The position numbers and the translations under genes were made by a program. Of a stretch of DNA of 64,000 nucleotides, positions 19,964 through 30,299 are shown one piece after another. The DNA comes from Hippopus hippopus (taxonomy: Eukaryota; Mollusca; Bivalvia; Cardiida; Cardiidae), in NCBI GenBank assembly GCA_946811185.2, contig OX328098.1:26793084-26857083 (forward strand), written 5' to 3'. The first letter of the stretch is position 1. Each line of letters begins with the position of its first letter. A model generated the notes under the pieces. It worked only from the letters and a program-made list of their open reading frames with translations. It ran no database searches and had not been told where the DNA came from.

Positions 19964-21985
19964 AACCTCAAAGTTTATCTTTTTTTGAAAACAGCCCTGT
20001 CAAAAACACTCTGTTATTGCAATATCTGACTGCACATACTATGCAGTATGTTCTCCATCACAGCTGCCTGAAAAAGCATCTAAACTAGGCTCTACAATCA
20101 AAGCCAAAATATCCTTACCTCCATAGCCATTTGCACAAGTCACCATCCAGACGTCCATTCAAGTGGCTCAGTCAACAAGAAAGTCCCTACACAAGTAGAA
20201 CTTTACACCCTCACTTTCTGTACTTTCCCATCAAACCAACAGTAATGTTATAGTTCATACTGTAGGCTTATGCTCTTACATGTTAGTTATGTATTATCCT
20301 TACCGAGCTAAATACATGAAATGAATATGTCAGTACAAAAGATGCAGATACTTCAATTTTAAGCCTGTTTCTGTCAGAATATCAAACAAAATAACAGAAA
20401 GAGTAGATCCAAGATCAGACTGCACATTCTGTGCAGTCTGATCTTGATCTACACTATCTGCATGTAGCAGTTAAATCATCAGACTTCAGCGTTAAAACAG
20501 TTCATAATGCACTAACACTCTCAACAAGTGTGTTATTGTTTCAATAGATAACCATCAGAGTGTGTAACAAAATCTTTATGAAAACCCATACACCATGCTT
20601 TCAACAGGTCTTATCAACAAAAAAACATAGCTAGCTCCACATATTCTAAGCTAACCTGTGAATGCATGTATAGACATATTCTGTAGTAGATGTAAAAAAA
20701 ATTGTGAAACTGAAACATTTTCTCATTTTGTCAGAAATAATTCTAAATCTCTTGATACATATTGTTTTTTTCTTTTGCTCAAATAATAAAAAAAAAATAT
20801 TTTCCTTTGCTCAAGAGAAAAAACAAACACTGCTTTTTTCTCGAAAAATCAAAATACAATAAAGCAACAAGAAAAATTTATGAGGAATACACTTCTTTTG
20901 ATTCTTACTTTTTTCCTATTTGGACAATTAAAATATTGTTCATTTAGTAAATATACCATTCATAAAAAAAAAATATTGATTATTTTGCAATCAGAAAACT
21001 TCAAGAGACTTGAAACCACCAAATAATGAAACTTCTTTGTGAAAAACTTCCAAATGGAATCTACGTTAAAAGTATCTCAGTTTACAATATTATATTTTCT
21101 CAGTCTATCAAAAAGAGACTCAGCCATTTCTATGTAACAGATTCAAGGAAGAAGTTTCTATTTTAATCCTTGCCCCTTGCCCCTTGCCTCCAAACAATGG
21201 TACTTTTCTTTTTCGATGTACATTTATATAACAGTCCAAATGTGTACACTAACTTCAGAAATAAAAAAAAAAAAATTCTTTCCTATTTACCAATTAAATT
21301 CTGCTAAGTAACAACAAACATTGATGAAGTTAATAGAATTTCCAACAACTTGAGTGATTTAGTACTACATGTGTAACAATGCTACAACACCCCTCTTTTT
21401 ACCCATCCATCAAAGTCCAATTATACACATGACCAGCTTCCTCTGCCACTTTAAGTCACATGGTCATTACTGCAGCTTTCATCAACCAATCAAATTGTTC
21501 CACATGCAACATGTGACCTTTCAAAAGTATCACCATTACAAGAGCACAAGCATGGCAAATGACCTTTTCAATAATGCAGCTTAATAATTCAGGCAACCAC
21601 TTTCAAATGAATATTTGCAGAGGAATAGCTTAATTTGGGTCCACTAATTATTCCTTAAAAGTGTATCTAAAGGTTTATTGTTAATCATGGAATAAATAGC
21701 ATCCCAAAGAGTCTGATGCAACACAATCTTAAGTATATTTAACCCTTTAACACAAATGCATTCATCCATCAACTCACCACCACATCATCATGCCATGAGC
21801 AGTTTTATAATCCTAAATTTCTGCAACAAAAGTATCATGACAAAAACATCATCCAACTTGGAAAAACGGTAATGAATACAAAAAGACTCTGGTAGACATT
21901 GAAGTAAATGGAAAAATGTTAAACAAGCAATTTCTTCATAAGTTACGTTTCCCATCATCAAGATCAATTCACACACTTCGCTATA
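19964..21985. other. Longest low-repeat stretch of the window
   Basis: Apart from one H core (20398-20475) I recognise nothing. AT-rich, with A/T homopolymers around 20690-20970. Frames of 61 and 71 codons (20762-20947, 21369-21584) are low complexity. Could be intron or intergenic DNA. Confidence 0.5.
20398..20475. mobile_element. Family H core
   Basis: AAGATCAGACTGCACATTC / GTGCAGTCTGATCTTGATC hairpin followed by TACACTATCTGCA. Terminal repeats absent. Confidence 0.6.
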
Positions 21986-21989
21986 CAAA

Positions 21990-22312
21990 AAAAAATTTAA
22001 ACCTGTCCAAATTGAAAGAATTTGCAGATGATAAGTTAAATAAAAGAAAACAAGAAAATGCTGGCTATCGCCACAATGTGTGAATAAAAAGGCGTGGAGT
22101 TTAGCCCTTAACAAAACGAAAAAATATCAGCAATCTCCAAATTGAAAGCAGTTCCAGACGACATTAAACTGTGGCACAAATTATTTCATTATCTTTGAAA
22201 TGGTAGAAAATATCATGGAAAAAGGAGATGATGCTGGTTACCTGCATTTTCTCTTTTTCCCTCATTGTCTTCAAAGCCTTCTACCTGAGGGTGTTCAAAC
22301 ATGGATGTTTGA
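21990..22312 (-). mobile_element. Two degenerate family F copies
   Basis: About 21990-22085 (CTGTCCAAATTGAAAG to a broken core) and 22101-22312 (minus; AATCTCCAAATTGAAAGC, ATGGAAAAAGGAGATGATGC). The second ends at the TTAA used by the next copy. Confidence 0.65.
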
Positions 22313-22316
22313 TTAA

Positions 22317-22740
22317 CCCTTTACCAAACAATCCCTGGTTTTTAAGACCCTGAGATTGAAGCCTTTTGAAAACATTGTGGGAAAAGGAGAAAATGCTGTT
22401 AACCAGCATTTTCTCCTTTTCCCACAATGTTTTCTACCCTGCTGGAAACAAATTTCAATTTTTGAGTTACGTTTATTTTGTTGTCTGCAAGTGATTTCAA
22501 TTTGGACCAGTCTAAAATTTTGTCGTTTGGTAAAGAGTTAAGTTTTAACTTTTTACCAAATGACAATATTTTACACTTGTCCATATTGAAAGTATTTGCA
22601 GACTACAGTTTAATGTATTCCATTGATGGATTTTTTTTTAAATGAGAGAACACAGAGTGGGAGGAGAAAATGCTGGGTATCAATATTTTCTCCATTTTCC
22701 CTGAATCTTCAAGAAGCCTTCATCATCAGGATTGTCTTAA
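22317..22740. mobile_element. Family F copy plus a decayed neighbour
   Basis: 22317-22537 (plus) has TTAA at 22313-22316 and 22538-22541, a near-perfect core palindrome and the AATCCCTGGTTTTT subfamily signature (compare 5.4 and 26.2 kb). About 22549-22740 is a minus copy with a deleted core and no right end. Confidence 0.85.
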
Positions 22741-23032
22741 CAAAGAATTTTTCAGGAAAGGCTCAAAATATATTCATGAAGAATAAGTTAACATTTGAAA
22801 CAAAATTCAGATAGTCGCACTTTGCACAAACCTCCAGAATTCCATACACATGAATAAAACATGGTGGAAATAATCCAGTACTTCCCAGTCATTGCTGAAT
22901 CTAGAAGTTTTTTTGTAGAACTTTCAAGTAAATATTTAAGTAAATGTTTTGCTTCTCTTGAATGCCAATATTTTCTTTTGAATGCTAATAATTTGCACAT
23001 TTGCTCTTTACCAGACTAGAAAAATTTATGTT

Positions 23033-23332
23033 GATTGATTGTATGGTGTTTAATGCCGTTTTCAACACCATTTCAGTTATTGAGGCTGCCAGTGCATCTA
23101 TCAATGCTTTCCTGGAGTTTCTTTTACCAGTTCTCGACACAATATTCTTTCCAAGCCACTGTCTGCTTTCCCACATAACCATCGTGGAAATAACCATCAG
23201 CAGTGAGAGAGGAATGAATCCTGTTGCAATGACTATCATCAATCCTCAGAAAGATGTTTGCTGAGCCGTGGATCAAACCAGCAACCCCCCGTTCTCCAAT
23301 CCTGTACCTTGACAACTGAGCTACAGGGGTTA
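23033..23332 (-). mobile_element. SINE-1 copy
   Basis: Tail complement TTGATTGATTGTATGGTG, body CCAAGCCACTGTCTGC and CAGCAGTGAGAGAGGAATGA, head with GGATCAAACCAGCAACCC and GACAACTGAGCTAC. Nearly full length. Frames up to 87 codons on both strands across it are artefacts. Confidence 0.85.
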
Positions 23333-23334
23333 GG

Positions 23335-23786
23335 CACAAAATTTCAAGACTTATCCAAATTGTTAGTATTTGCAGACGACAATCTAAAATTTAATATGCT
23401 TCAACTGATGGAATTTTTCTTCGACAATGCAGAAAACTTGTTGCCAGCATTTTTTTCCTTTTCCTACAAAGTTTTCTGAAGGCTTCTTCCTTATGATTGT
23501 TTGTTTGTATTTGAGTTTAACGCCGTTTAAACAGCTTAGGTCATATCACGGTGGTCAGTGCACCTATGCATGTGTTTCCTGGCTTTTATCATACCAGTAT
23601 TGACACAACTTTCTTTCCAAGCCACTGACTACTTTTCATGAATATATGAGAGGTGAGACACAAAATTACTGGAAAGACATTTTTCTTCAACCTGGTATAG
23701 AGCTCACAACTACCAGGTCGCAAGTCAGATACCAGCCAGGCTCCTTAAGAGTGGTTAAAAGGCTAGAGTGTGTACTAAAGAGTTAA
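23335..23786 (-). mobile_element. Family F copy split by a SINE-2
   Basis: Left portion 23335-23496 (GACTTATCCAAATTGTTAG, TTGCAGACGACAATC, half core) and right portion about 23748-23786 (GTGGTTAAAAGGCTAGAGTG, GTACTAAAGAG, TTAA) flank the SINE-2 at 23497-23747. Confidence 0.7.
23497..23747 (-). mobile_element. SINE-2 copy
   Basis: Tail complement TTTGTTTGTATTTGAGTTTA, body GTGTTTCCTGGCTTTTATC and CCAAGCCACTGACTAC, head remnant ATAGAGCTCACAACTACCAG. The A-box half is decayed. Confidence 0.75.
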
Positions 23787-23789
23787 TAA

Positions 23790-24500
23790 GGGAACTCATA
23801 GAATTTTGTTGTAAATATGGCTTGAAAGGTCCTGCATTATACAATATCCTTCATAAAAAAATCAACCAAATAAAACGTGTTCAAATAAATATACACCACA
23901 ATGAAATTGCAAGTGATCCTTATCATTACTAAATGCATGTTATGTCCTGGTACACAAAAAGATATCGTAACTTCCAAAAATAACCAAATACCAGCAGACA
24001 CGAAAATATTCTCCACAAATCCATCTTTTCCACTCTCCTTATGAGCACGAAGTCGGGACAAGAAGAAAAAAATGCGCAACAAAAAACCAGCAGCAAAAAC
24101 CAATACTTGTAGAATTCCTCTGAATAAAAAAGGAATCAATTTCTGTATAACTTAGTTTCATTGTTTAGAAATCACAAATACTAGGCAGGCTCTTGTCAAA
24201 TTACTTCAAATTGTAAATTACATCGCAGATTGTTTCCTTGTTTCCAAAGCTGGTGAAAAGTTAAGACGCCATCATGGTGCTGCATGACTGTTCATGGTGC
24301 TGCATCACTGTTCATGGTGCTACATGACTGTTTGCCATTTCTAACCTTTTTTTTTTCATAGAATCCTTTTCAAGGTAGTAGGGCACTACATAGCATACAA
24401 AACTTAGGGGCAGGAGGTTGATGATTCAATTTCCGCAGCTTGGGTAATTTCCTTTTAAGGATTTTAAGTCAGTCATAGTTACAGGATTCAGTCCTCTCTT
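23790..24500. other. Unassigned stretch with a small minisatellite
   Basis: A 100-codon minus frame (23837-24139) has hydrophobic low-complexity composition and no known domain; I do not call it a gene. The 20-bp triplication is listed separately. Confidence 0.45.
24272..24331. repeat. 20-bp repeat, three units
   Basis: TCATGGTGCTGCATGACTGT at 24272-24291, then 24292-24311 and 24312-24331, each with one substitution. Confidence 0.9.
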
Positions 24501-24509
24501 TGTCATTAA

Positions 24510-24880
24510 CCCTTTACCACACAATTCTGAGTTTTAACGACCCTGAGGACGGAAGCTTTTGAAAACATTGCGGGAAAAGAAGAAAATGCTGGTAACCAGC
24601 CATGTTTAGTTTCTCCTCTACAGATGCTTTCACTATGAATGAGTCAAAAATTTTGTCATGTGGTATAAGGTTAACTCTATCAGGCAGCAAAAATCTAGAT
24701 TAGTCCCAGCTGTAGCATTCACAGAAGACAAATATACTTGGCTTACCTGATTGATTTTGTTTTTGAAACAGTAGAAAACATTGTGGGAAAAGGAGAAAAG
24801 GCTGGTAACCAGCATTTTCTCCTTTCTTCACAATGTTTTCTATGGCCATTTTCTACAGGGCTGTTTCTATAGTCCTTTTC
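24510..24880. mobile_element. Two family F copies back to back
   Basis: 24510-24670 (plus; TTAA at 24506-24509 and 24671-24674) has lost the second core arm. 24675 to about 24880 (minus) shares the TTAA, has a near-perfect core and a garbled right end (CTACAGGG repeated). Confidence 0.8.
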
Positions 24881-24982
24881 TACAGGGAATATTTGTAATA
24901 ATATTACTCAACAAAATTAACCTATGGCTCATTAATATTCCTCTTGACTCTCATTAGTAATCAGTTCCAATTTTCTAAATAT

Positions 24983-25640
24983 CAGGGTCCTACTCGTCCG
25001 CACGTATTTACGAGTAAGAAATGGATGAGGACGAGTTAATTAACAGTCATGGTCGTCCGGCAGGGCGAGTGGTAAATAGGAGGTAGTACACAAATAAGTT
25101 TTCAAGTGAATATGTAACTTACAAGAAATAAAAAGGCCATTCCATTATTGAAGAAGCGAATTAAGGGTATTCAGGAAATCAAATATTGAAACAAGATATA
25201 AAATGTGCTGGTCCCCAAGCCCAATATAGACCAGTCTAATGCCTAATGATATAACTCGGTATCTTTCATTGCAAATAAAAATGTTTTAATATGCCTCGGG
25301 TTATTAAATACGAGTGACTTTACTTATTATTACAACGAATGATACTAACGCAAACACTTTCTCGAAGCCAGTTCCAAAAATTTTGTTGCTATGGGTTTAA
25401 TAATTTCTATTAATTGACCGGATAAATGGTACCGGTTATTGAAACCCAGTATTTAAGGTTCGTTGCTACGGGAGACAGTAAAATTATCGTTTCCATTTTG
25501 TCTGAAAAAAATGTCAGAGTCCAAAATTAGAAGGGTTTTTCTCACTGGACGAGTGAGGATCAAATCAGGGCAAGTGCTTTTTTGAAGGCACTTGTCCTGC
25601 AGGACAAGTTAGTGTCTTTTCTGGAAATTTTTGGACCCTG
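24983..25640. mobile_element. K1, transposon with CAGGGTCC ends
   Basis: Ends CAGGGTCC (24983-24990) and GGACCCTG (25633-25640), with AATAT at 24978-24982 and 25641-25645 as a 5-bp target duplication. Subterminal motifs ACTCGTCCGCACG, GGACGAGTT, TGGACGAGTG and CTTGTCCTGCAGGACAAG. No transposase frame. A 5-bp duplication with CAGGG ends suits some hAT-like groups, but the superfamily is undecided. Confidence 0.75.
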
Positions 25641-25699
25641 AATATACGTTTTAAAATGGTAATTTACAAAAACTGCCTTTCCAATGGTACAGATAAATA

Positions 25700-25765
25700 G
25701 CTACTTTGGTATGGTGATTGGCTCTCAATTCTGGGGTCATAAGTTCGAATCTGGCATGGGTTATT
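25700..25765 (+). other. tRNA-like fragment
   Basis: TTGGTATGGTGATTGGCTC resembles an A-box region and ATAAGTTCGAATCTGG a B-box; no full cloverleaf can be drawn. Probably the head of a decayed SINE, followed by a TTATT-rich tail. Confidence 0.3.
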
Positions 25766-25800
25766 ATTTTATTATTATTTCTCTCATATATCTTATAGTA

Positions 25801-25966
25801 TTACTCAACAAAATTGACTTGGCATTTACTTTAATCAAATTTCACGGGGTCATCTGTTCGTAAGGTAACTTAATATGAAATTGTATGGTAAGTTTGAATA
25901 TAACCCCTCCAAAATCAGAGAGTATTGACAAAAGTAAATACGTGACAGGTCAATTTTGTTGAGTAA
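25801..25966. mobile_element. Small MITE with TTACTCAACAAAATTGAC ends
   Basis: Perfect 18-bp inverted ends TTACTCAACAAAATTGAC / GTCAATTTTGTTGAGTAA, flanked by GTA on each side (25798-25800, 25967-25969). A lone related end, ATTACTCAACAAAATTAACC, lies at ~24902. 3-bp duplications fit PIF/Harbinger-like elements, though GTA is not the usual target. Confidence 0.75.
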
Positions 25967-25984
25967 GTAGTTAACATTTATTAT

Positions 25985-26180
25985 GGCCTAGGTCTGTATT
26001 TACCAACAATTTTACATAGCCTTAAAGTCTTGTTCTAAATCAAGAGTCACAGTTCTTTGATTGGCTAAAACAAAACTATGCTTTCTACCCTTTGAAAGCC
26101 AAATCTAATCATGTAAGTGACATTTGATTTGTCATCTTAAAATGCTTTCAGTATGGACATGCCTGAGTTTTCTAATCTGA
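25985..26180. mobile_element. Family N end fused to a family F right half
   Basis: CTAGGTCTGTATTTACC, CCTTAAAGTCTTGTTC and TTTGATTGGCTAAAAC are the left part of N. From ~26075 the sequence becomes the right arm of F (CTACCCTTTGAAAGCC, AAAATGCTTTCAGTATGGAC). Confidence 0.55.
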
Positions 26181-26219
26181 TAAAGACATAATTAATCCTT
26201 ATCCTGCAAAATAAGTTAA

Positions 26220-26439
26220 CCCTTTACCAAACAATCCCTGGTTTTCATGACCCTGAGGAAGAGGCCTTTTAAAAACATTGTGGGAAAAGGAGAAAATGCT
26301 GGTAACCAGCATTTTCTCCTTTTCCCACGATGTTTTCTACCCTTCCCAAAACAAACTTCAATTTTTGAGTCACATCAATTTTGTCGTCTGCAAATGCTTT
26401 CATTTGGACAAGTCTAAAATTTTGTCGTTTGGTAAAGAT
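26220..26439 (+). mobile_element. Family F copy
   Basis: TTAA at 26216-26219 and 26440-26443. Core palindrome nearly perfect (one mismatch, CCCACGATG). Subfamily AATCCCTGGTTTT. Confidence 0.9.
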
Positions 26440-26442
26440 TTA

Positions 26443-26662
26443 AGGTCTACGGCCCCTAACTCTCATATTAAAAGACGGAAGCTGCCAAGGTTGGCCAAAT
26501 AGCCTTTACAAAAACGTCAGTGTTACACGATATTTACCGATGAGTAAGTGAGTCTACTCTCATATTAAAAGACAGAAGCTGCCGAGATTGGCCAAATAGC
26601 CTTTACAAAAACTTCAATGTTACACGATATTTACCGATGAGTTAGGGGTCATAGACATTAAA
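26443..26662. repeat. Tandem duplication with inverted outer ends
   Basis: Two ~100-bp units, CTCATATTAAAAGACGGAAG... and CTCATATTAAAAGACAGAAG..., each with GGCCAAATAGCCTTTAC and ACACGATATTTACCGATGAG. Outer ends GTCTACGGCCCCTAACTC and GAGTTAGGGGTCATAGAC are inverted. May be a MITE with an internal duplication. Confidence 0.75.
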
Positions 26663-26742
26663 TGAAACTTTCAACCTGACAGTAAAAAGCAGTATAACGC
26701 CATTTCAAACTTATTTTTTGGATAAAAAAAATCTCCTTATCG

Positions 26743-26838
26743 GATAGTATAGATCCAGAGATCAGACTGCACATTCTGTGCAGTCTGATCTTGATCTACA
26801 CTGTCCGCAAAAGGTCAGTGATTCGCACTTAGCTGCCT
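26743..26838. mobile_element. Family H copy, left end lost
   Basis: GATCAGACTGCACATTCTG / GTGCAGTCTGATCTTGATC core, TACACTGTCCGC, then CACTTAGCTGCCTAAACG next to TTAA. Confidence 0.6.
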
Positions 26839-27043
26839 AAACGTTAACTCTCTGCCAGACAACAAAATTTTAGACTTGTTCAAGTTGAAAGCATTTGCAG
26901 ATGACATAACTAATGCAACTCAAAAAATTGAAATTTGTTTTTGGAAGGGGAAAAAAATTGGTGGAAAAAGACAATGCTGGAAACTATCATGTTCTAATTC
27001 TTCTCCTTTTCCCACAATTTTTCCAAAAGCTTTCTACCTCAGA

Positions 27044-27533
27044 CTTAGGGTCCTGCGTGGCTTATTGGTAAAATGTAGGACTTGTAACCTAGTGGCCCCA
27101 CTGTACTCAATAGGTTCTTCATGGGAGTGTCCTTGTACAAGATACTTCAAAGCCCTTGCCTAGTGCTAGTGAAACCCAAGACATACATGAATATGTCAGC
27201 TATTACCATGATATAAGTGAAACAAGAGAACTGCAAGCAGGTGCCAATGCTTTGCTACAAGTACTTGATTTTGAGTCAAAATTCTAAGTTAAAAATGGGA
27301 CATAACTGTACCAAAAATATTTTGATGGTATTTGCCTGTACAGGATCCCCTTTTGATAGTTAGCAACTTGTCTAATCTAGAAGTAAATATCTTCAATAAT
27401 GACAAAGATACACAAAATGTTGAGTTTCTGCACAGCGATGACTATGCCAGGGCCATGAAAATAAAAGAACCTTCTAAAACAATTGAGATAATGATGTCCA
27501 AAGCGTTGAAAAACACCATTCAATCAATCAATC
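27044..27533 (+). mobile_element. SINE-3, plus strand, interrupted by E4
   Basis: Head TCCTGCGTGGCTTATTGG (A-box-like) with GTAGGACTTGTAACC; body GAGTGTCCTTGTACAAG and CATGAATATGTCAGC. After the insert the SINE resumes near TTGAGATAATGATG and ends AACACCATTCAATCAATCAA. B-box decayed. Confidence 0.7.
27222..27475 (+). mobile_element. Family E element E4 inside SINE-3
   Basis: Starts AACAAGAGAACTGCAAGC, then AAAATGGGACATAACTGT, TTTTGATGGTATTTGCC, CTTCAATAATGACAAAGAT and TGCCAGGGCCATGAAAATA. Order and spacing as in E2. Confidence 0.7.
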
Positions 27534-27705
27534 AAACTTCAGGGTTGTAAAACCCCAGCTTGTTTGGTAAAGGGTTGCTATCATGAGGCATGAGGTAATG
27601 AATATGAAGGACCCTCCACATAAGGCTATGGACAAAGTTCTCTTTCTACTCAGGAAATACATAAGTTCCCTAGACTCAAGTGACACTTAATTAGTCACTG
27701 AAATA

Positions 27706-27895
27706 ACACTTTACCAGTCAACAAAATTTTAGACTTGTCCAAAACCAAAGCATTTGCGAAACATAAAATCATAAGAGGCTCAGATGGTGGGATTTGTTTC
27801 TGAAAGATTTAACTATATACTGTCTTTTCACTGTACAGTTTCAAAAATATATTTTCCTCAGGGTCAATAAAATACTGGACTGATTGGCAAAAAAG
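27706..27895 (-). mobile_element. Degenerate family F copy
   Basis: CACTTTACCAGTCAACAAAA and GACTTGTCCAAAACC at the left, TTTTCCTCAGGGTCAATAAA at the right; the core palindrome is gone. Confidence 0.65.
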
Positions 27896-27921
27896 TAACC
27901 CTTTTAAGCACATGTAGGACT

Positions 27922-28172
27922 TGTTGATTGATTGTATTGGAGTTGAATGCCGTTTTAACAAGCTTATATCATATCATGGCCATCAGTGCACCTACACGTG
28001 TTTCCTGGCTTTCTCACACCAGTACTGACACAAATTTCCAACCAAGTCACTGACATGTATCAGTGGTGAGAGACAAAAAATCATCCGAAAGAAAGTTTGC
28101 CTCAACCAGGTATCGAACTCACAACCACCAGGTCACGAGTCAGATATACTAACCACTGAGCTACCCAGGCAG
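27922..28172 (-). mobile_element. SINE-2 with target duplication
   Basis: Tail complement TTGATTGATTGTATTGGAG, body CACGTGTTTCCTGGCTTTC and CACACCAGTACTGACAC, head ending CACTGAGCTACCCAGGCAG. Flanks GCACATGTAGGACTTG (27908) and GCACATGTAGGATTGG (28173) are a duplication with 14 of 16 matches. Confidence 0.85.
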
Positions 28173-28261
28173 GCACATGTAGGATTGGATCAGACAGCAT
28201 AGAACACTAGGTCTGATCTTGGATCTAAATTTTCAGTCACTTCTTTGTAGATATTCTGGTT

Positions 28262-28815
28262 TGAATGGTCTTTAACACTGTTTTTAACATTCCAGTTATA
28301 TCACAGCACCCAGTGCACTTATCCATGATGCTTTCCTGGTTGGTTGGTTGTATTGGGGTTTAACGCCACTTTAACAGCTAAGGTCATATCATGGCGGTCG
28401 GTGACGCACATGTGTTTCCTGGCTTTCTCACACCAGTACTAACACAACTTTCTTTCCAAAGCCACCGACTACTTTTCTCACATGCTTCAGCAGAGGTGAG
28501 AGGCGAAAATACGCCGGAAAGAAAGTTCGCCTCAACCGGGTATCGAGCTCACAACCACCAGGTCATGAGTCCGACACGCTCACCACTGAGCCACCCGGGC
28601 GGGCGATGCTTTCCTGGAGTTTCTTTTACCAGTACCTTGCACAATATTCTTTCCAAGCTAATGCCTGTTTTACCTCACAACCATCATTGAAACAATGATC
28701 ACCGGTGAGATAGGAATGAATCCTGTCACAATGACCATCATCAATTCTTGGAGAGAAATTGGCCAGGCTAGTGAATCAAACCAGCAACCCCTGATCTTAA
28801 GTCCTTTACACTCTC
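28262..28815 (-). mobile_element. SINE-1 split by a SINE-2
   Basis: Left piece to 28339 (GTGCACTTATCCATGATGC) and right piece from 28605 (GGAGTTTCTTTTACCAGTAC, ATTCTTTCCAAGC, TCACCGGTGAGATAGGAATG). Without 28340-28617 the two join as an ordinary SINE-1 body. Confidence 0.85.
28340..28604 (-). mobile_element. Young SINE-2 in SINE-1, perfect 13-bp duplication
   Basis: GATGCTTTCCTGG occurs at 28327-28339 and 28605-28617. The SINE has tail complement (TTGG)n TTGTATTGGGG, A-box sense TGGCTCAGTGGTGAGCG and B-box sense GAGCTCGATACCC. It differs from the copy at 58.2 kb by only a few bases. The 99-codon frame at 28391-28690 is SINE sequence, not a gene. Confidence 0.95.
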
Positions 28816-29310
28816 ATCTTTACCAAATCACAAAATTTCAGAATGATGTTTCTCAATTGAAAGTATTTGCAGACGACAAAAGTAAAGTGACTCAAACATA
28901 GAAATAAATACTTGAAAGATTAGATAACATTGTTAGAAAGGAAGAACATCTTGGTTACCAGCATTTACTCTTTTTCTAACAGTGTTTTCAAAAGCTTTCT
29001 TCCCTAGGGTGGCAACAATAGTGGGCCGTCTGGCAAATGGTTAACTCTTTACCAAACATCAAAATTTTGGACTTGTTCAAGTTAAAAGCCTTTGCAGACA
29101 ACAAATTATATGTGGCTAAATGACAAAATTAGTCCTTGGTAAGATAGAAAACATTGTGGAAAAAGAAGAAAATGCTGGTTTCCAGCATTTTCTCCTTTTC
29201 CAACAATGATTTCAAAAGCCCTCTTCCTCAGGGACGTTTAAAGTTGTGACGTTTGGAATGGGGTAGTCGGGACTTTCAAGGAACAACAGAGGGCTGTCAG
29301 GCAAATGGTT
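28816..29310 (-). mobile_element. Two family F copies in tandem
   Basis: About 28816-29040 (TTGCAGACGACAAAAG, decayed core) and 29045 to about 29310 (TTAA 29041-29044; core GTGGAAAAAGAAGAAAATGC with complement). The second has a disturbed right end with two GGCAAATGGTTAA/GTTTGGAATGGGG-like pieces. Confidence 0.75.
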
Positions 29311-29444
29311 AATATAAGTCGAAAGCTAAAAGAAAAGGGTAACAACATTATTTCATAAAATGGTAATTGGTTTTCCTCATTATCCAATCAGATTCAATAT
29401 TCAAATAGACAAGCTAACGCTTTTCCACTTCACCAACCACTTTC

Positions 29445-29525
29445 ACCCTTTACCAAACGATCAAGTGTTTCAAAGGCCATGATGTAGAAAGCTTTTGAAA
29501 ACATTGTGGGGACAGGAGATAATAA
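29445..29525 (+). mobile_element. Family F left half
   Basis: CACCCTTTACCAAACGATC to CATTGTGGGGACAGGAG, then replaced by D1. The other half is not visible after D1. Confidence 0.6.
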
Positions 29526-29526
29526 A

Positions 29527-30097
29527 CTGTGCCAAGTTTTTAAGAAATTGGATAAAAAATGCCGCCTTAATCATGTAAACAAGAAATGGCTACTTTTCCT
29601 TTACTATTTGTCGGATTAATTTCAAAATCATTAGGGTACAAGCTATAAATGAAAAAAAGAAAATGTGCAAGTTTCACAAAAATCCGACAACAAATGCAGA
29701 TTTTGTCCTGTAAAAAAGAAATACAAATGTCTAACTTTAAATGGCTACTTTTCCCTTACTTACAGTCAGATTTTTTTTTTCAAAAATCAATAGGCTTTAA
29801 TCCCTTGATAATACAAAGAAACTCTGCAAGTTTAATGAAAAGCTGATAAAAATGCAGACTTTAACCATACACAAGAAATGTAAATTTTCAACTTTGAATG
29901 GCTACTTTTCTCTTGCTACAGTAACTGTCCGATTTGTTTAAGAATCAATAGGGCTCAAACTATTGATGATATAAAGAAACTGTGCAAGTTTCATGAAAGT
30001 AATGAGAGTCTGACAACAAATGTGGATTTTATCGCTCAAACAAGAAAAAAACTTACAGATAGACTAACAGACTACAGCTTTTGGCCAGTAGAGCTAT
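29527..30097 (+). mobile_element. Family D tandem-monomer element D1
   Basis: Four degenerate monomers of ~130-140 bp, each with ATGGCTACTTTTC, a TCAATAGG block and TGCAAGTTTCA. It ends ACAGATAGACTAACAGACT and GGCCAGTAGAGCTATAAA. The GACAGAC-like stretch corresponds to the GGAC tract of B and C. The 5' terminus is not recognisable. Confidence 0.7.
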
Positions 30098-30299
30098 AAA
30101 TTGTATGAAAATGAAACAAGAGCACTAACACTCTGATGCAGCTCTTGATTTGCCAGGGCTAAGACAAGAACTCAGCATTGACAATGCCAGGGCTCTGACA
30201 AGAAATCAGCCAAGCCATGAGTACTGGTACACAGCATTTTCTAAAATTCCCACAATGCCGTCTGCCTTATTAGGACAAATCATACCTTTTTCGTCACAT

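Larger units (their letters stand above)
26846..27575 (-). mobile_element. Family F copy split by a SINE-3 that holds an E4 insertion
   Basis: Left part 26846-27043 (CTCTCTGCCAGACAACAAAA, TTGCAGATGAC, decayed core). Right part 27537-27575 (CTTCAGGGTTGTAAAACC, TTGGTAAAGGG). Everything between belongs to SINE-3 and E4. Confidence 0.7.

Noticed and set aside
20690..20970. A/T-rich region as an origin or matrix attachment site
   Set aside because: Composition alone is not evidence and no defined motif was seen.
28391..28690. Open frame of 99 codons, also at 58259-58522 (MAVGDAHVFPGFLTP...)
   Set aside because: Both lie inside SINE-2 copies with target duplications; the frame is antisense SINE sequence repeated by transposition, not a conserved protein.
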